From contig NZ_QWDD01000001.1 of NCBI RefSeq assembly GCF_003722355.1, positions 992,001-1,056,000 of the forward strand: DNA of 64,000 nt, written 5' to 3'. The translations under genes were made by a program, and so were the position numbers. Positions 7,665 to 17,699 of the stretch are shown here, piece by piece (the first letter of the stretch is position 1; each line of letters starts with the position of its first letter). The DNA comes from Methylocystis hirsuta (lineage in GTDB: Bacteria; Pseudomonadota; Alphaproteobacteria; Rhizobiales; Beijerinckiaceae). Under the pieces are notes generated by a model that was not told the origin of the DNA, did no database searches, and saw only the letters and a list, made by a program, of their open reading frames with translations.

Positions 7665-9442
7665 GTGAAAACATCAAGAACATGATCCTCGCCGCGGCGT
7701 TGTCGCTGGTCTTCATCGGCCTGTGGGACTATTTTTACGCCTTCCCAGAGATAGACAAGCAGCGCCGGGCGCAGACGCAGCAGGAGCAGCTTGCCAAGGT
7801 TCCTCAGCTCGGGGCGCCCGAGCAGAAGACGGCGGCCGCGTCGCCTGTTAAGGCCGCGCCCAAGAGCCTCGCCGAAGCGCTGGCGCTGAGCCCTCGAATC
7901 ACCATCGACACCAGATCAATCTCCGGCTCGATCGCGCTGAAGGGCGGGCGCATCGACGACGTCTCGTTGAAGAATTATCGCGAGACCGTCGACCCCTCGA
8001 GCCCGATCATCACGCTGCTCTCGCCCGAGGACGGGCCCAGCCCCTATTATGCGGAGCTCGGCTATCTGACCGCGGAAACGGAGAATGCGCCGGTTCTGCC
8101 GACCACCGAGACGCTGTGGACCACGAATTCCGATAGGCTGACCGCGACGACGCCGGTGACGCTCACCTGGGACAATGGCCACGGCCTCGTTTTCAAACGC
8201 GTCATCTCGGTGGACGACGAATATCTCTTCACCGTCCAGGACAGCGTCGAAAACAAGGCGGCCAACCCCGTCACGCTTTTTAACTACGCGCGCGTGAGCC
8301 GCGTCGGCCACCCGCCCTCCGCGGGCTATGCGGCGTTGCATGAAGGCTTCGTCGGCGTCGTCGGCGACGCGGGTCAGGAAGTCACCTACGACAAGATCGA
8401 GAAGGAGGACAACGCGGTCAAGACCTACAAGGGGGTCGGCGGCTGGGTTGGGCTGACGGACAAATATTGGGCCGCCGTGGTCGCTCCCGACCAGAATCTG
8501 CCCATGGAGGCGCGCTACGCCTCGATGGGCGGCGCGGTGAAAACCTATCAGGCCGATACGGTCAGCGACCAGAAGACCATCGAGCCCGGGAAATCAGCGG
8601 AGACGACGACCTATGTCTTCGCCGGCGCCAAGGTCGTCGACGTGCTCGACGCCTATAAGACGAATCCTGGCCTGAAACGCTTCGATCTTCTGATCGACTG
8701 GGGATGGTTCTACTTCATCACCAGGCCGATGTTCCGTGTGATCGACTTCCTTTACAAGCTTCTGGGGAACTTCGGCCTCGCCATTCTGGCGGTGACGGTT
8801 ATCGTCAAGCTCGCCTTCCTGCCGCTCGCCAACAAAAGCTATCAGTCGATCGCCAAAATGAAGGCGATTCAGCCAAGAATCAAAGAGCTGAAAGAAAAAT
8901 ACGGCGACGACAAACACAAGTTCAACATGGAGCAGATGGAGCTCTTCAAGCGGGAGAAGGTTAACCCCGCGAGCGGCTGTCTGCCGGTGATCGTGCAGAT
9001 CCCGGTGTTCTTCTCGCTTTATAAGGTGCTGGTCGTCACGATCGAAATGCGTCACGCGCCGTTCTTCGGCTGGATCCGGGACCTCTCGGCGCCGGACCCG
9101 ACCAATGTCTTCAACCTGTTCGGGGTGCTGCCGTTCGACCCAACGCATGTCGCGATCTTCGGCCCCTATCTCGCGCTCGGCGTCTGGCCGTTGCTGATGG
9201 GCGGCTCGATGTGGCTGCAGATGAAGATGAATCCGGAGCCCGCCGACGAGATTCAGAAGACGATGTTCGCCTGGATGCCGGTGATCTTCACCTTCACCAT
9301 GGGCGGCTTCGCCTCCGGCCTGCTGATCTACTGGACGTGGAACAATCTCCTGTCCATCGTCCAGCAGGGCGTCATCATGAAGCGCGCCGGCGTAAAGTTC
9401 GAGTTCTGGGACAATCTGCGCAAGACGTTCCAGCGCGCCTAG
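7661..9442 (+). CDS. yidC: Membrane protein insertase YidC
   Basis: A 593-residue inner-membrane insertase of the Oxa1/YidC family. An N-terminal membrane anchor (about 7-28) is followed by a large periplasmic domain (about 60-345) and five C-terminal membrane helices from about residue 350. [23 protein letters not shown] is the signature of the first helical hairpin. The length fits Gram-negative YidC. It overlaps rnpA and ends before a small hairpin at 9465-9490. Confidence 0.95.
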   Translation: MSENIKNMILAAALSLVFIGLWDYFYAFPEIDKQRRAQTQQEQLAKVPQLGAPEQKTAAASPVKAAPKSLAEALALSPRITIDTRSISGSIALKGGRIDDVSLKNYRETVDPSSPIITLLSPEDGPSPYYAELGYLTAETENAPVLPTTETLWTTNSDRLTATTPVTLTWDNGHGLVFKRVISVDDEYLFTVQDSVENKAANPVTLFNYARVSRVGHPPSAGYAALHEGFVGVVGDAGQEVTYDKIEKEDNAVKTYKGVGGWVGLTDKYWAAVVAPDQNLPMEARYASMGGAVKTYQADTVSDQKTIEPGKSAETTTYVFAGAKVVDVLDAYKTNPGLKRFDLLIDWGWFYFITRPMFRVIDFLYKLLGNFGLAILAVTVIVKLAFLPLANKSYQSIAKMKAIQPRIKELKEKYGDDKHKFNMEQMELFKREKVNPASGCLPVIVQIPVFFSLYKVLVVTIEMRHAPFFGWIRDLSAPDPTNVFNLFGVLPFDPTHVAIFGPYLALGVWPLLMGGSMWLQMKMNPEPADEIQKTMFAWMPVIFTFTMGGFASGLLIYWTWNNLLSIVQQGVIMKRAGVKFEFWDNLRKTFQRA

Positions 9443-9464
9443 GGACGGCGTTCGGGCTTAGGCA

Positions 9465-9490
9465 GTCGGCAGTAAAAACCGACTGCCGAC
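9465..9490. terminator. Hairpin between yidC and engB
   Basis: GTCGGCAGT (9465-9473) pairs with ACTGCCGAC (9482-9490) around an A-rich loop. It sits 22 bases after the yidC stop but lacks a T-tract, so it may be a weak terminator or a repeat relic. Confidence 0.35.
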
Positions 9491-9514
9491 TTCCGATTGC
9501 CGACGGCCGATCTC

Positions 9515-10177
9515 ATGCACGAAGCAGTAGAGACAGATTTCGCGGAGCAGGGCCGGCTGCTCTTTGCCGGCCCCTGCGACTTCATCTTCGCGAGCGCCAA
9601 GGCGAGCGATCTGCCGGTCATCGGCCCGCCGGAGATCGCCTTCGCGGGGCGCTCCAACGTCGGCAAATCCTCGCTGCTCAACGCCTTGACCAACCGCAAG
9701 ACGCTGGCCCGCGTCTCCAACACGCCGGGACGCACCCAGCAGCTCAATTTCTTCGCGCTGGGCGGCGCGCCGGGCGCCGAGCGGCTGCGCCTCGTCGACA
9801 TGCCGGGCTATGGCTATGCGGCCGTCGGCAAGGAGAAGGTGGCGAACTGGTCGCAGCTGATGCGCGACTATCTGAAGGGGAGGGCCAGCCTCGCCCGCGT
9901 CTTTGTGCTCGTCGACGGGCGCCGCGGCGTGAAGCCTCTCGACGAAGAGATGTTCGATCTCCTCGATCAGTCGGCCGTCTCCTATCAGGTCATTCTGACG
10001 AAGCATGACGAATTGAAGATTGCCGAGCGCGACGAGGTCCTGGCCGCGACGACGAAAGCGCTGGAGAAGCGCCCCGCGGCCTTTCCCGAAGTGATTTTCA
10101 CCTCGGCGCAAAGCGGCGAGGGAATCGCCGAACTTCGCGCCGCGATCGCGAAGCTCATGGCCGAACGAAACGCTTGA
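9515..10177 (+). CDS. engB: Ribosome biogenesis GTPase EngB/YihA
   Basis: A 220-residue small GTPase involved in large ribosomal subunit assembly and cell division. G1 is [10 protein letters not shown]2/switch I is [12 protein letters not shown]3 is DMPGYGYA and G4 is TKHD. I prefer the ATG at 9515 (MHEAVETD) over the start six codons upstream, which overlaps a repeat-like stretch. It follows yidC as in many alphaproteobacteria. Confidence 0.93.
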   Translation: MHEAVETDFAEQGRLLFAGPCDFIFASAKASDLPVIGPPEIAFAGRSNVGKSSLLNALTNRKTLARVSNTPGRTQQLNFFALGGAPGAERLRLVDMPGYGYAAVGKEKVANWSQLMRDYLKGRASLARVFVLVDGRRGVKPLDEEMFDLLDQSAVSYQVILTKHDELKIAERDEVLAATTKALEKRPAAFPEVIFTSAQSGEGIAELRAAIAKLMAERNA

Positions 10178-10224
10178 AAGCGACGGGCGGGGCGGGGTAG
10201 GTCAATTTAGAATCCCCACCCCAA

Positions 10225-10381
10225 CCCTCCCCCGCTTCGCGGGAGAGGGAGTAGATTCGGCGCTTTATAGTGGTCGCTCACGCCGCTCGTTAGCGTCCCC
10301 TCTCCCATTCGAAGTCGGCTGTTGCCGACTTCGGGGTCGATGCGCAAACCGGGAACACCCGGTTTGCGAAGCGGGGGAGGG
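10225..10381. repeat. Palindromic dispersed repeat between engB and argB
   Basis: The outer arms are perfect 15-base inverted repeats (10225-10239 and 10367-10381). Two inner hairpins lie between them: 10311-10319 with 10324-10332, and 10343-10353 with 10358-10368. This layered structure is typical of mosaic REP elements in alphaproteobacteria. There is no coding potential. Confidence 0.7.
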
Positions 10382-10427
10382 ACAGGGAGGGGGCGTTTTT
10401 GACGCAGCCTTCAGTCAGGATTCTCAG

Positions 10428-11294
10428 ATGACCGACGCCGTCGACACTGCGCTCCAGCAAGCCCGCATTCTCATGCAGGCGCTGCCGCATATGCTGCGCT
10501 ACGACGACGCCATCGTCGTGGTGAAATACGGCGGCCACGCCATGGGCGACGATCAGGTGGCGCGCGATTTTTCGCGCGACATGGTGCTGCTCGAACAGTC
10601 TGGGGTGAATCCCGTCGTCGTGCACGGCGGCGGGCCGCAGATCGGCGCGATGCTGAAGCGGCTCGGCGTCGAGTCGCGCTTCGCCGATGGGTTGCGCATC
10701 ACCGACGAAGAGACGATGGACGTTGTCGAGATGGTGCTCGCCGGCTCCATCAACAAGCAGATCGTCGGCTACATCAATTCGGAAGGCGGACGCGCCATCG
10801 GGCTGACCGGCAAGGACGGACGCATGGTCACCGCCAAAAAGATCGAACGCCCTGACGGCGTCGACCTCGGCTTCGTCGGCGAACCCGACAAGGTCGACAC
10901 GACCGTGCTCGATCAGGTGCTGGGTCGCGAACTCATTCCGGTGCTGGCGCCAGTCGCCGAAGGTCCGCGCGGCGAAAGCTATAACGTCAACGCCGACACC
11001 TTCGCCGGCGCGATCGCCGGCGCGCTTCACGCCAAGCGCCTCATCTTCCTCACCGACGTGCCGGGCGTGCTCGACAAGGACAAGCAGATCATCCAGGAGC
11101 TGAAGGTCGGCGACATTCCCGGCCTCATCGCCGAGGGCGTGATCACCGGCGGCATGATTCCAAAGGTCGAGACCTGCATGTACGCGATCGAGCGCGGCGT
11201 CGAGGGCGTCGTCATTCTCGACGGGAAACTGCCGCACGCCGTGTTGATCGAATTGCTCACCGATCACGGCGCCGGCACGCTGATCACAAGGTGA
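10428..11294 (+). CDS. argB: Acetylglutamate kinase
   Basis: A 288-residue amino-acid kinase that phosphorylates N-acetylglutamate in arginine synthesis. Key parts are [11 protein letters not shown] (about 26-36, phosphate-binding Lys and Gly), [17 protein letters not shown] (about 64-80) and [21 protein letters not shown] near the C-terminus. The EngB-ArgB order is usual in the Rhizobiales. The start codon follows a GC-rich repeat, and no clear Shine-Dalgarno was found. Confidence 0.95.
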   Translation: MTDAVDTALQQARILMQALPHMLRYDDAIVVVKYGGHAMGDDQVARDFSRDMVLLEQSGVNPVVVHGGGPQIGAMLKRLGVESRFADGLRITDEETMDVVEMVLAGSINKQIVGYINSEGGRAIGLTGKDGRMVTAKKIERPDGVDLGFVGEPDKVDTTVLDQVLGRELIPVLAPVAEGPRGESYNVNADTFAGAIAGALHAKRLIFLTDVPGVLDKDKQIIQELKVGDIPGLIAEGVITGGMIPKVETCMYAIERGVEGVVILDGKLPHAVLIELLTDHGAGTLITR

Positions 11295-11330
11295 GGAAAC
11301 GGGTCCTCATCTGTCGCCGCTTCGTGGCGA

Positions 11331-11460
11331 CGCCTTCTCCCACTTGCGGGAGAAGGGAGAACGGCGAGGCGTCGCAATTAGGTTTGCTGTATCGAACGGC
11401 ACGCGCCTTCTCCCGCTTGCGGGAGAAGGTGGCCCTCGCGTAGCGAGGGTCGGATGAGGG
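11331..11460. repeat. Pair of REP-type hairpins between argB and the sirtuin gene
   Basis: CCTTCTCCC-ACTTGC-GGGAGAAGG and CCTTCTCCCGC-TTGC-GGGAGAAGG occur about 70 bases apart; the second is followed by a GCCCTCGC-GTA-GCGAGGGT hairpin. The repeats occupy most of the 173-base spacer. Similar motifs are common between genes in alphaproteobacteria. Confidence 0.65.
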
Positions 11461-11467
11461 CGCTTCA

Positions 11468-12163
11468 ATGAACCTCTTCATCCTCACCGGCGCGGGCGTC
11501 TCCGCCGAGAGCGGCCTCGGCGTCTTTCGCGGGCCGGGCGCGGCGCTGTGGAAGCGCTACGATCCGATGCAGCTCGCAACGCCCGAGGCCTTCGCTCGCG
11601 ATCCGGCGCTGGTGCACGCGTTTTACAATGCGCGTCGGCGCAATCTGCTGGCAGCTTCGCCGAATGCCGCCCATGCCGCGCTGGCGCGGCTCGAAGCCGG
11701 CCTTGTCCAGCGCGGCGGCGGGCTCACGCTCGTGACGCAGAATATCGACGATCTGCACGAGCGCGCCGGTTCGACGCGCGTCATTCACATGCACGGCGAA
11801 TTGCTCAAAGCGCGCTGCGCCTCATGCGGCGCGGTGAGCGATCGCCGGGATGACCTCTCACCCCATTCGCGTTGCGGCTGCGCCGGGGCGCTGCGGCCGC
11901 ATGTCGTCTGGTTCGGCGAAACGCCGCTCTTTATGGACGAGATTCATGCGGCGCTGGGAGCGGCGGATCTCTTCGTCGCCATCGGCACGTCGGGCGCGGT
12001 CTACCCTGCGGCGGGCTTCGTGCGCGAGGCGCGCGCCCGTGGTCTGCGCTGCTGCGAACTCACTCTTGAGGCGTCGGACAACGCCGCGGAATTCGACGAC
12101 AGGCGCTATGGCCGCGCGAGCGAGATCGTGCCGTCATGGGTTGAGGAGATACTAGCGCGATGA
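11468..12163 (+). CDS. cobB: Sir2-family NAD-dependent protein deacylase
   Basis: A 231-residue class III sirtuin. The NAD-binding motif is LTGAGVSAESGLGVFRG at residues 5-21, followed by VTQNIDDLHERAG and the catalytic His in HMHGEL. The zinc-binding cysteines are CASC and the later RCGC pair, and VVWFGE lines the active site. It removes acyl groups from lysines of metabolic enzymes. It is a single gene between two repeat blocks, and the next gene lies 115 bases away. Confidence 0.9.
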   Translation: MNLFILTGAGVSAESGLGVFRGPGAALWKRYDPMQLATPEAFARDPALVHAFYNARRRNLLAASPNAAHAALARLEAGLVQRGGGLTLVTQNIDDLHERAGSTRVIHMHGELLKARCASCGAVSDRRDDLSPHSRCGCAGALRPHVVWFGETPLFMDEIHAALGAADLFVAIGTSGAVYPAAGFVREARARGLRCCELTLEASDNAAEFDDRRYGRASEIVPSWVEEILAR

Positions 12164-12169
12164 ATCAGT

Positions 12170-12261
12170 GTCATTCCCGACGCGCGAAGCGCGATCGGGA
12201 ATCCAGGGCAACCACAACGATCGCTGGCGCTGTTCTGGATTCCCGCTTACGCGGGAATGAC
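12170..12261. repeat. Palindromic dispersed repeat (GTCATTCCCG family)
   Basis: It begins GTCATTCCCGACGCGCGAAG and ends CGCGGGAATGAC, so its outer ends are inverted repeats. A related copy lies at 50635-50756. It fills the spacer between cobB and the HAD phosphatase. Confidence 0.7.
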
Positions 12262-12278
12262 ATGCGGCGACCGATGCG

Positions 12279-12980
12279 ATGACCAAACCCTTGCCCGTTA
12301 GATCGCGCTTTGCAGAGATCGACACCTGGGTGTTCGATCTCGACAATACGCTCTATCCGCAAACCGCCGACCTCTGGCCCAAGATCGACGCGCGCATCAC
12401 GCTGTTCATGATGCGGCTGTTCGGCCTCGACGCCATTTCGCTGCGCGCTTTGCAAAAGCATTATTATCGCCAATACGGCACGACGCTGCGCGGGCTGATG
12501 ACCGAACATGGGATCGATGCGGAGGCCTATCTGGCCTTTGTGCACGACATCGACCGCTCGTCGCTGGCGCATAATCATTCGCTGGCGGAGGCGATCGCCG
12601 CGCTGCCCGGACGCAAGCTCATTCTTACCAATGGCTCGCGCCATCACGCGGTCGAAACCGCGAAGCAGCTCGGCATCGACCATGTTTTTGAGGATATTTT
12701 CGACATCATCGCCGCGGAGTTCATCGCCAAGCCGGATGAGGGCGCCTATATGCGCTTTTTCGAGAAGCTGAAGATCGAGCCCACGCGCGCCGCGATCTTC
12801 GAGGACATCGACCGCAATCTCGTCGTGCCGCATGCGCGCGGCATGACGACGGTGTTGGTGCTGCCGGCCCATGACGAAGGCCCCGAGCGCGAAGCCTGGG
12901 AAATTTCCACGGGCGACGAGCCGCATGTGGATTTCGTGACGGACGATTTGGTGGCGTTTTTGGAGGGATTGCTTAAGTAA
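12279..12980 (+). CDS. HAD-family pyrimidine 5'-nucleotidase
   Basis: A 233-residue haloacid dehalogenase hydrolase close to yeast Sdt1-like pyrimidine 5'-nucleotidases. Motif I is WVFDLDNTLYP (residues 18-28, nucleophile Asp), motif II is LILTNGSRHHA, motif III is the Lys in EFIAKPDEGAY, and motif IV is IFEDIDRNL. The predicted reaction is dephosphorylation of small nucleotides or sugar phosphates. In many alphaproteobacteria this gene neighbours dapD, as here. Confidence 0.85.
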   Translation: MTKPLPVRSRFAEIDTWVFDLDNTLYPQTADLWPKIDARITLFMMRLFGLDAISLRALQKHYYRQYGTTLRGLMTEHGIDAEAYLAFVHDIDRSSLAHNHSLAEAIAALPGRKLILTNGSRHHAVETAKQLGIDHVFEDIFDIIAAEFIAKPDEGAYMRFFEKLKIEPTRAAIFEDIDRNLVVPHARGMTTVLVLPAHDEGPEREAWEISTGDEPHVDFVTDDLVAFLEGLLK

Positions 12981-13401
12981 GCGCCTTTGACGGCGGCTAC
13001 TGCAGCAGCGCCCGCGCCTTGGCCAAAGCCTACGCCACTTCCGCCTTCTCGCGGCGCCTTTCTTCTTCGCCTTGCACGCGCGCGCGAGTCGAGGCTCTTC
13101 ACCTGATCCGCCAGCGCGGCTGACGGCTTCGCGTCCGCGAGCGGCGCTTGCACAACGTTTTCCGCGTCATGGCCGGGCTTGTCCCGGCCATCCACGCTGG
13201 GACGTTGCGCCAATGCTGTAAAACACGCGCATTGGCGCCGCGTGGATGCCCGGCTCAAGGCCGGGCATGACGCTGAGAGTGCGCGCCATGCTTGTCTTAA
13301 TTGCGCCGGGTCGTCGTCATAGCGCTTCGCCTCTTGTTGAACTCCCCTCGCCATAGCCTTACAACCGCGCCAGCCTTCACCGCATCATTTTCGGGAATTT
13401 C
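12981..13401. other. Spacer before dapD with remnant DNA and a repeat
   Basis: Bases 12981-13165 look like eroded coding DNA: read on the minus strand they give Ala-, Lys- and Arg-rich fragments broken by stops, but no family is recognisable. Bases 13166-13271 are a dispersed palindrome. The remainder up to 13401 holds the likely dapD promoter, but no clear boxes were seen. Confidence 0.4.
13166..13271. repeat. Palindromic dispersed repeat (GTCATGGCCGGGC family)
   Basis: Left arm GTCATGGCCGGGCTTGTCCC and right arm GGCTCAAGGCCGGGCATGAC are inverted copies, with a further CCACG/CGTGG inner pairing. Elements of this type are widespread in Rhizobiales genomes. It lies between the HAD gene and dapD. 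Confidence 0.7.
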
Positions 13402-14259
13402 ATGTCGCACACAGGACTTGAGACGCTCATCACCGCCGCTTTCGAGGATCGCGCCAATATCACGGCCGAGACGCAGGGCGACATTCGCCGCGCCGTCGAT
13501 GGCGCGCTGCGTCTGCTCGACGCCGGCAAGCTGCGCGTCGCCGAGAAGATCGAAGGCCAGGAAGGCCCGGAAAGCTGGACGGTCAATCAGTGGCTGAAAA
13601 AGGCCGTGCTGCTGTCCTTCCGCTTGAACGACATGGCGGTGATCGCAGGCGGGCCCGGCGGCGCGACCTGGTGGGACAAGGTCCCTTCCAAATTCGTCGG
13701 CTGGGGCGCGGGCGAGCATCGCGCTGCGGGCTTTCGCTCCGTGCCGGGCGCGATCGTGCGCCACTCGGCCTATGTGGCGCCGGGCGCGATTCTGATGCCC
13801 TCCTTCGTCAATCTCGGCGCCTATGTCGACAGCGGCACGATGGTCGACACCTGGGTCACGGTGGGCTCCTGCGCGCAGATCGGCAAGAATGTTCACTTGT
13901 CTGGCGGTGTGGGCATCGGCGGCGTGCTCGAGCCTTTGCAGGCGAATCCCACCATCATCGAGGACGACTGCTTTATCGGCGCGCGTTCCGAGGTCGTCGA
14001 AGGCGTCGTCGTCGGCAAGGGCTCGGTGCTGTCGATGGGCGTCTTCATCGGCGCCTCGACCAAGATCATCGATCGCGCCACCGGCAAGATCCACATGGGC
14101 TATGTGCCGCCCTATTCGGTGGTCGTCTCCGGCAGTCTGCCGGGCAAGCCCCTGCCGGACGGAACGCCTGGCCCGTCGCTCTATTGCGCGGTGATCGTCA
14201 AGACGGTCGACGCGCAGACGCGCAGCAAGACCGGCATCAACGAGCTTTTGAGGGATTGA
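13402..14259 (+). CDS. dapD: 2,3,4,5-Tetrahydropyridine-2,6-dicarboxylate N-succinyltransferase
   Basis: A 285-residue enzyme of the succinylase branch of lysine/diaminopimelate synthesis. The helical N-terminal domain (1-105) includes [16 protein letters not shown]. From about 110 to 235 there is a left-handed beta-helix of hexapeptide repeats ([21 protein letters not shown] and onward, [20 protein letters not shown]). The next gene starts within its stop codon, and dapE follows, so the lysine genes form one operon. Confidence 0.95.
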   Translation: MSHTGLETLITAAFEDRANITAETQGDIRRAVDGALRLLDAGKLRVAEKIEGQEGPESWTVNQWLKKAVLLSFRLNDMAVIAGGPGGATWWDKVPSKFVGWGAGEHRAAGFRSVPGAIVRHSAYVAPGAILMPSFVNLGAYVDSGTMVDTWVTVGSCAQIGKNVHLSGGVGIGGVLEPLQANPTIIEDDCFIGARSEVVEGVVVGKGSVLSMGVFIGASTKIIDRATGKIHMGYVPPYSVVVSGSLPGKPLPDGTPGPSLYCAVIVKTVDAQTRSKTGINELLRD

Positions 14260-14732
14260 TGGACGCCGAGCGCCTGCGCTTTCTTTACCGGACCGATCAG
14301 GGCCGCATCGATCGCGCGACCTGGCGGCGCGGCGCCGGCGCGCTTGTCGCGGTGCTTTTGCCGCTGACGCTGATCTGGTTCGCGCTTGCGCCCTATTCGG
14401 CGCATGATCTGGCGACGACGCCGTTCTTCGCGCCGATGACGATTCTCGCTTACGTCTATGTCATCTTTTACGCCTTCGCCGTGATGCTGATCGTCGTGAG
14501 CTTCATCAATCTTTCGGCCAAGCGCTGTCGCGATCGCGGCCTTACGCCGCCGCTCGGCCTCGCGAGCCTCGCGCCGCTGCTTGCGCTGCTGGCCGGCGCC
14601 GCGCATTTTCTGCAGCCGCGCGTCGCCGAGGTCATGTCGCGCTGGTATGTCTGGGGCGTCGACGCGCTCTTTGTCGCCGCCGCTCTGTGGACAATCTATG
14701 AATTGGGTTGGCGGGAGGAGTCGCGCTCATAA
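14259..14732 (+). CDS. DUF805-like small membrane protein
   Basis: A 157-residue protein with four predicted membrane segments (about 24-43, 58-82, 96-112 and 125-145), in the style of DUF805 membrane proteins. The motif SAKRCRDRGL sits in the cytoplasmic loop and is typical of that family. Its ATG overlaps the dapD stop (TGATG) and dapE follows 49 bases later, so it is embedded in the dap operon. Its function is unknown. Confidence 0.75.
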   Translation: MDAERLRFLYRTDQGRIDRATWRRGAGALVAVLLPLTLIWFALAPYSAHDLATTPFFAPMTILAYVYVIFYAFAVMLIVVSFINLSAKRCRDRGLTPPLGLASLAPLLALLAGAAHFLQPRVAEVMSRWYVWGVDALFVAAALWTIYELGWREESRS

Positions 14733-14781
14733 TGCGCTTCACCGCCGCCTGAACCGCTCGAACTGACAAAGCGAATTGACG

Positions 14782-15963
14782 ATGACGCAGTCCCGCGCTG
14801 TCGCGCTCACCCGCGAACTCATCCGCTGTCCGTCGGTGACGCCGGCCGACGCCGGCGCGCTCGACGTGGTCGAGAAGGCGCTGAAAGGCGCCGGCTTCGA
14901 GACGCATCGAATCATGTTCTCCGCGCCGGGCACGCCGGACATTGACAATCTCTTCGCCAAGATCGGCGCGGGCGCGCCGCATCTCGCCTTCGCCGGCCAT
15001 ACCGACGTCGTGCCGCCGGGCGATCCCGCGCGCTGGCGCTTCGATCCCTTCACCGCGGAAATTTCAGACGGCCGTGTCTACGGCCGCGGCGCCTCGGACA
15101 TGAAGGGCGCCATCGCCGCATTCGTCGGGGCGGCGCTCGCCTATGTCGAGCGGCATAGGGCGCAGAATGTAAAATCTTGGGGAACGCTCTCGCTGCTCAT
15201 CACCGGCGATGAGGAAGGCGTGTCGATCAACGGGACGGTGAAGCTGCTTGAATGGGCGGCGGCGCGCGGCGAGCGCTTCGATCACTGCATCGTCGGCGAG
15301 CCGAGCAATGCATCGACGCTCGGCGACATGATCAAGATCGGCCGGCGCGGTTCGCTCAGCGGACGCATTCGCGTCATCGGCAAGCAGGGCCATGTCGCCT
15401 ATCCGCAGCGCGCCGAAAACCCCGCGCCGATCATCGCGCGCATCGTCTCTGCGCTCTCGGGTCACGAGCTCGACAAAGGCACGACGCATTTCGAGCGCTC
15501 CAATCTCGAATTTTCCACGATCGACATCGGCAATCCAGCTGTGAACGTCATCCCGGGCGAAGCGCGCGCGCAGTTCAATGTCCGCTTCAACGACGCCTGG
15601 ACGCATGAGTCGCTGAAAGAGCGCATTCTGCAGGTGATCAAGGAAGCGGCGCCGAACGCGACTGTGGAGGTCGAATTCCCGCCCTCGAACGCGGTGTCCT
15701 TCATCACCAAGCCCGGCGCCTTCACCGAACTCGTGGTTGACGCCGTGCGGCAGGTGACGGGCCTGACGCCCGAACTCTCGACGACCGGCGGCACCTCCGA
15801 CGCGCGCTTCATCGTCAATTATTGTCCGGTGCTGGAGTTCGGCCTGACGAATGAGACGATCCATGCGGTCGACGAGAATGCCCGCGTCGCCGATATCGAC
15901 GGGCTCTGCGCGGTCTATGCGCGCGTCATCGAGCGCTATTTCGAGCCCGCATCCGCTCGATGA
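14782..15963 (+). CDS. dapE: Succinyl-diaminopimelate desuccinylase
   Basis: A zinc-dependent M20-family hydrolase of about 393 residues that removes succinate in the dapD-dapE branch of lysine synthesis. AFAGHTDVVPPGD carries a zinc His and the catalytic Asp, GRGASDMKG the bridging Asp, and TGDEEG the general base Glu. The ATG at 14782 is preferred; a TTG two codons upstream is possible. The 3' end overlaps the convergent phosphatase-like gene by 38 bases. Confidence 0.94.
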   Translation: MTQSRAVALTRELIRCPSVTPADAGALDVVEKALKGAGFETHRIMFSAPGTPDIDNLFAKIGAGAPHLAFAGHTDVVPPGDPARWRFDPFTAEISDGRVYGRGASDMKGAIAAFVGAALAYVERHRAQNVKSWGTLSLLITGDEEGVSINGTVKLLEWAAARGERFDHCIVGEPSNASTLGDMIKIGRRGSLSGRIRVIGKQGHVAYPQRAENPAPIIARIVSALSGHELDKGTTHFERSNLEFSTIDIGNPAVNVIPGEARAQFNVRFNDAWTHESLKERILQVIKEAAPNATVEVEFPPSNAVSFITKPGAFTELVVDAVRQVTGLTPELSTTGGTSDARFIVNYCPVLEFGLTNETIHAVDENARVADIDGLCAVYARVIERYFEPASAR

Positions 15964-16381
15964 AGGCGGCCCAAACCGGGTTGGGCGTCCAAATTCTGTC
16001 GAGGTCGGCGCGGGCGCGCGTCTCTTCCATGCCTGCGCTGATCCGGTAGAGATAGAGGAAGGCCGAGACCCGGTAGTTCGCGATGCAATGGACATGCGTC
16101 GCAGCTTCGCTCGCACCTTCAAAAGCCACGCAGAAGCGATCGAAGTCCGCTTGCGTGGGGTTTTGAAAGTCGACCGGAATATGCGTGTAGCGCAGGCCCA
16201 GCGCCGCCAGAATCTCCGCCTCGTTCTTCAGCGCCTTCTCGCTCGTCGCCGGCGCGAGATTGATCACGTCGCGCACGCCAAGCGCGGCGATCTCATCGAA
16301 CTGCGCTTGCGTCGGCTGACCGGACGTCGTGGTCCGCTCATCGAGACGCAGCCAATTGTATATGTCGTCGGGATCGGCCAT
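15926..16381 (-). CDS. DUF442-like tyrosine phosphatase-fold protein
   Basis: A 151-residue protein related to DUF442 (beta-lactamase-hydrolase-like) phosphatases. The active-site region reads HVHCIANYRVSAF: the Cys and Arg are separated by four residues rather than the five of classical HCx5R phosphatases, as seen in this subfamily. The ATG at 16381 gives MADPDDIYNWLRLDE. Its last 38 bases overlap the convergent dapE. The substrate is unknown. Confidence 0.72.
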   Translation of the reverse strand: MADPDDIYNWLRLDERTTTSGQPTQAQFDEIAALGVRDVINLAPATSEKALKNEAEILAALGLRYTHIPVDFQNPTQADFDRFCVAFEGASEAATHVHCIANYRVSAFLYLYRISAGMEETRARADLDRIWTPNPVWAAFIERMRARNSAR

Positions 16382-16418
16382 CGCTCTCACTTACGCCTTG
16401 CGTTTCATTGCGACGGCG

Positions 16419-17636
16419 TCACCCCCGCGCGGCGAGCGGCACGACATTGTGCAGCTGCGCATCCGCCGTCTCGAAGAAGCGGCGCAGATTGCGCGCCGCC
16501 TGACGGATGCGCTGCTCGTTCTCGACGAGCGCGAGGCGCACGAACCCCTCGCCATGTTCGCCGAAGCCCTCGCCCGGCGCGACGGCGACGTCGGCCTTCT
16601 CGATCAAGAGCTTCGAAAATTCGAGCGTCGAGATGTTGCGGAAGCGCTCGGGCGCCGGCGCCCAGGCGAACATCGACGCGCGCGGCGCCGGAATCGGCCA
16701 GCCGGCCTGCGCGAAGCTCTCGACCATCACGTCGCGCCGCCGCTTGTAGATCGCCCGCATCTCCTTGACGCAGTCGTCGGACCCGTTGAGCGCCGCGACC
16801 GCCGCGACCTGCACCGGCGTGAAGGCGCCGTAGTCGAGATAGCTCTTCACCCGCGCCAGCGCCGACAGCAGCCGCTCATTGCCGACCGCGAAGCCGATGC
16901 GCCAACCGGCCATCGAGAAGGTCTTCGACATCGAGGTGAATTCGACCGTCACATCCATCGCGCCCGGCACCTGCAGCATCGAGGGCGGCGGATGGTCGTC
17001 GAAATACACTTCGGCGTAGGCGAGGTCGGAGAGCACGAAGATCTCATGCTTCTTCGCGAAGGCGACGAGGTCCTTGTAGAAGTCGAGCGAGGCCACTTCC
17101 GCCGTCGGATTGGACGGATAGCAGACGACCACCGCGATCGGCTTGGGGATCGAGTGGATGATCGCGCGCTCCAGCGCCACGAAATAGTCGGGCGTCGGCG
17201 CCGAGGGCACGGAGCGGATGACGCCGCCGGCCATCAGAAAGCCGAAGGCGTGGATCGGGTAGGAGGGGTTTGGCACCAGCACCACGTCGCCCGGCGCGGT
17301 GATCGCCTGCGCCATATTGGCGAAGCCCTCCTTGGAGCCGAGCGTCGCGACGACCTGCGATTCGGGATCGAGCGTCACGCCGAAGCGGCGCGCGTAATAG
17401 CCGGCCTGGGCGCGGCGCAGCCCGGCGATGCCCTTGCTGGCCGAATAGCGGTCGGTGCGCGGCTTGCCGGCGGTCTCGACGAGCTTGTCGATGACGTGCT
17501 TGGGGGCGGGCAGGTCGGGATTGCCCATGCCGAGGTCGATGATGTCGGCGCCGCCGGCGCGGGCGCGCGCCTTGAGGCGGTTCACCTGCTCGAAAACATA
17601 AGGGGGCAGACGCTTGATGCGATAGAAATCCGACAT
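16419..17636 (-). CDS. PLP-dependent aminotransferase, AlaC/LL-DAP aminotransferase-like
   Basis: A 405-residue fold-type I class I/II aminotransferase. LGMGNPDLPAP occurs near residue 35, CYPSNPTAEVA near 180, and SMSKTFSMAGWRIGFA near 246 contains the Schiff-base Lys. It resembles AlaC (glutamate-pyruvate transaminase) and LL-diaminopimelate aminotransferase-like proteins, and the true substrate cannot be settled from sequence. The neighbouring dap genes make an amino-acid role plausible. An IS110 element lies behind its promoter. Confidence 0.85.
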   Translation of the reverse strand: MSDFYRIKRLPPYVFEQVNRLKARARAGGADIIDLGMGNPDLPAPKHVIDKLVETAGKPRTDRYSASKGIAGLRRAQAGYYARRFGVTLDPESQVVATLGSKEGFANMAQAITAPGDVVLVPNPSYPIHAFGFLMAGGVIRSVPSAPTPDYFVALERAIIHSIPKPIAVVVCYPSNPTAEVASLDFYKDLVAFAKKHEIFVLSDLAYAEVYFDDHPPPSMLQVPGAMDVTVEFTSMSKTFSMAGWRIGFAVGNERLLSALARVKSYLDYGAFTPVQVAAVAALNGSDDCVKEMRAIYKRRRDVMVESFAQAGWPIPAPRASMFAWAPAPERFRNISTLEFSKLLIEKADVAVAPGEGFGEHGEGFVRLALVENEQRIRQAARNLRRFFETADAQLHNVVPLAARG

Positions 17637-17699
17637 TTCAGTCTTTGTTCCCGAAGGCGCGAAGCGGGAAGTCTAGCGCATTTTGGCGCGGACGTCAGG

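Noticed and set aside
13590..14732. 380-codon frame starting inside dapD
   Set aside because: The first 223 codons are Arg/Gly-rich shadow of dapD. Only the part from 14259 is a membrane protein with normal features.
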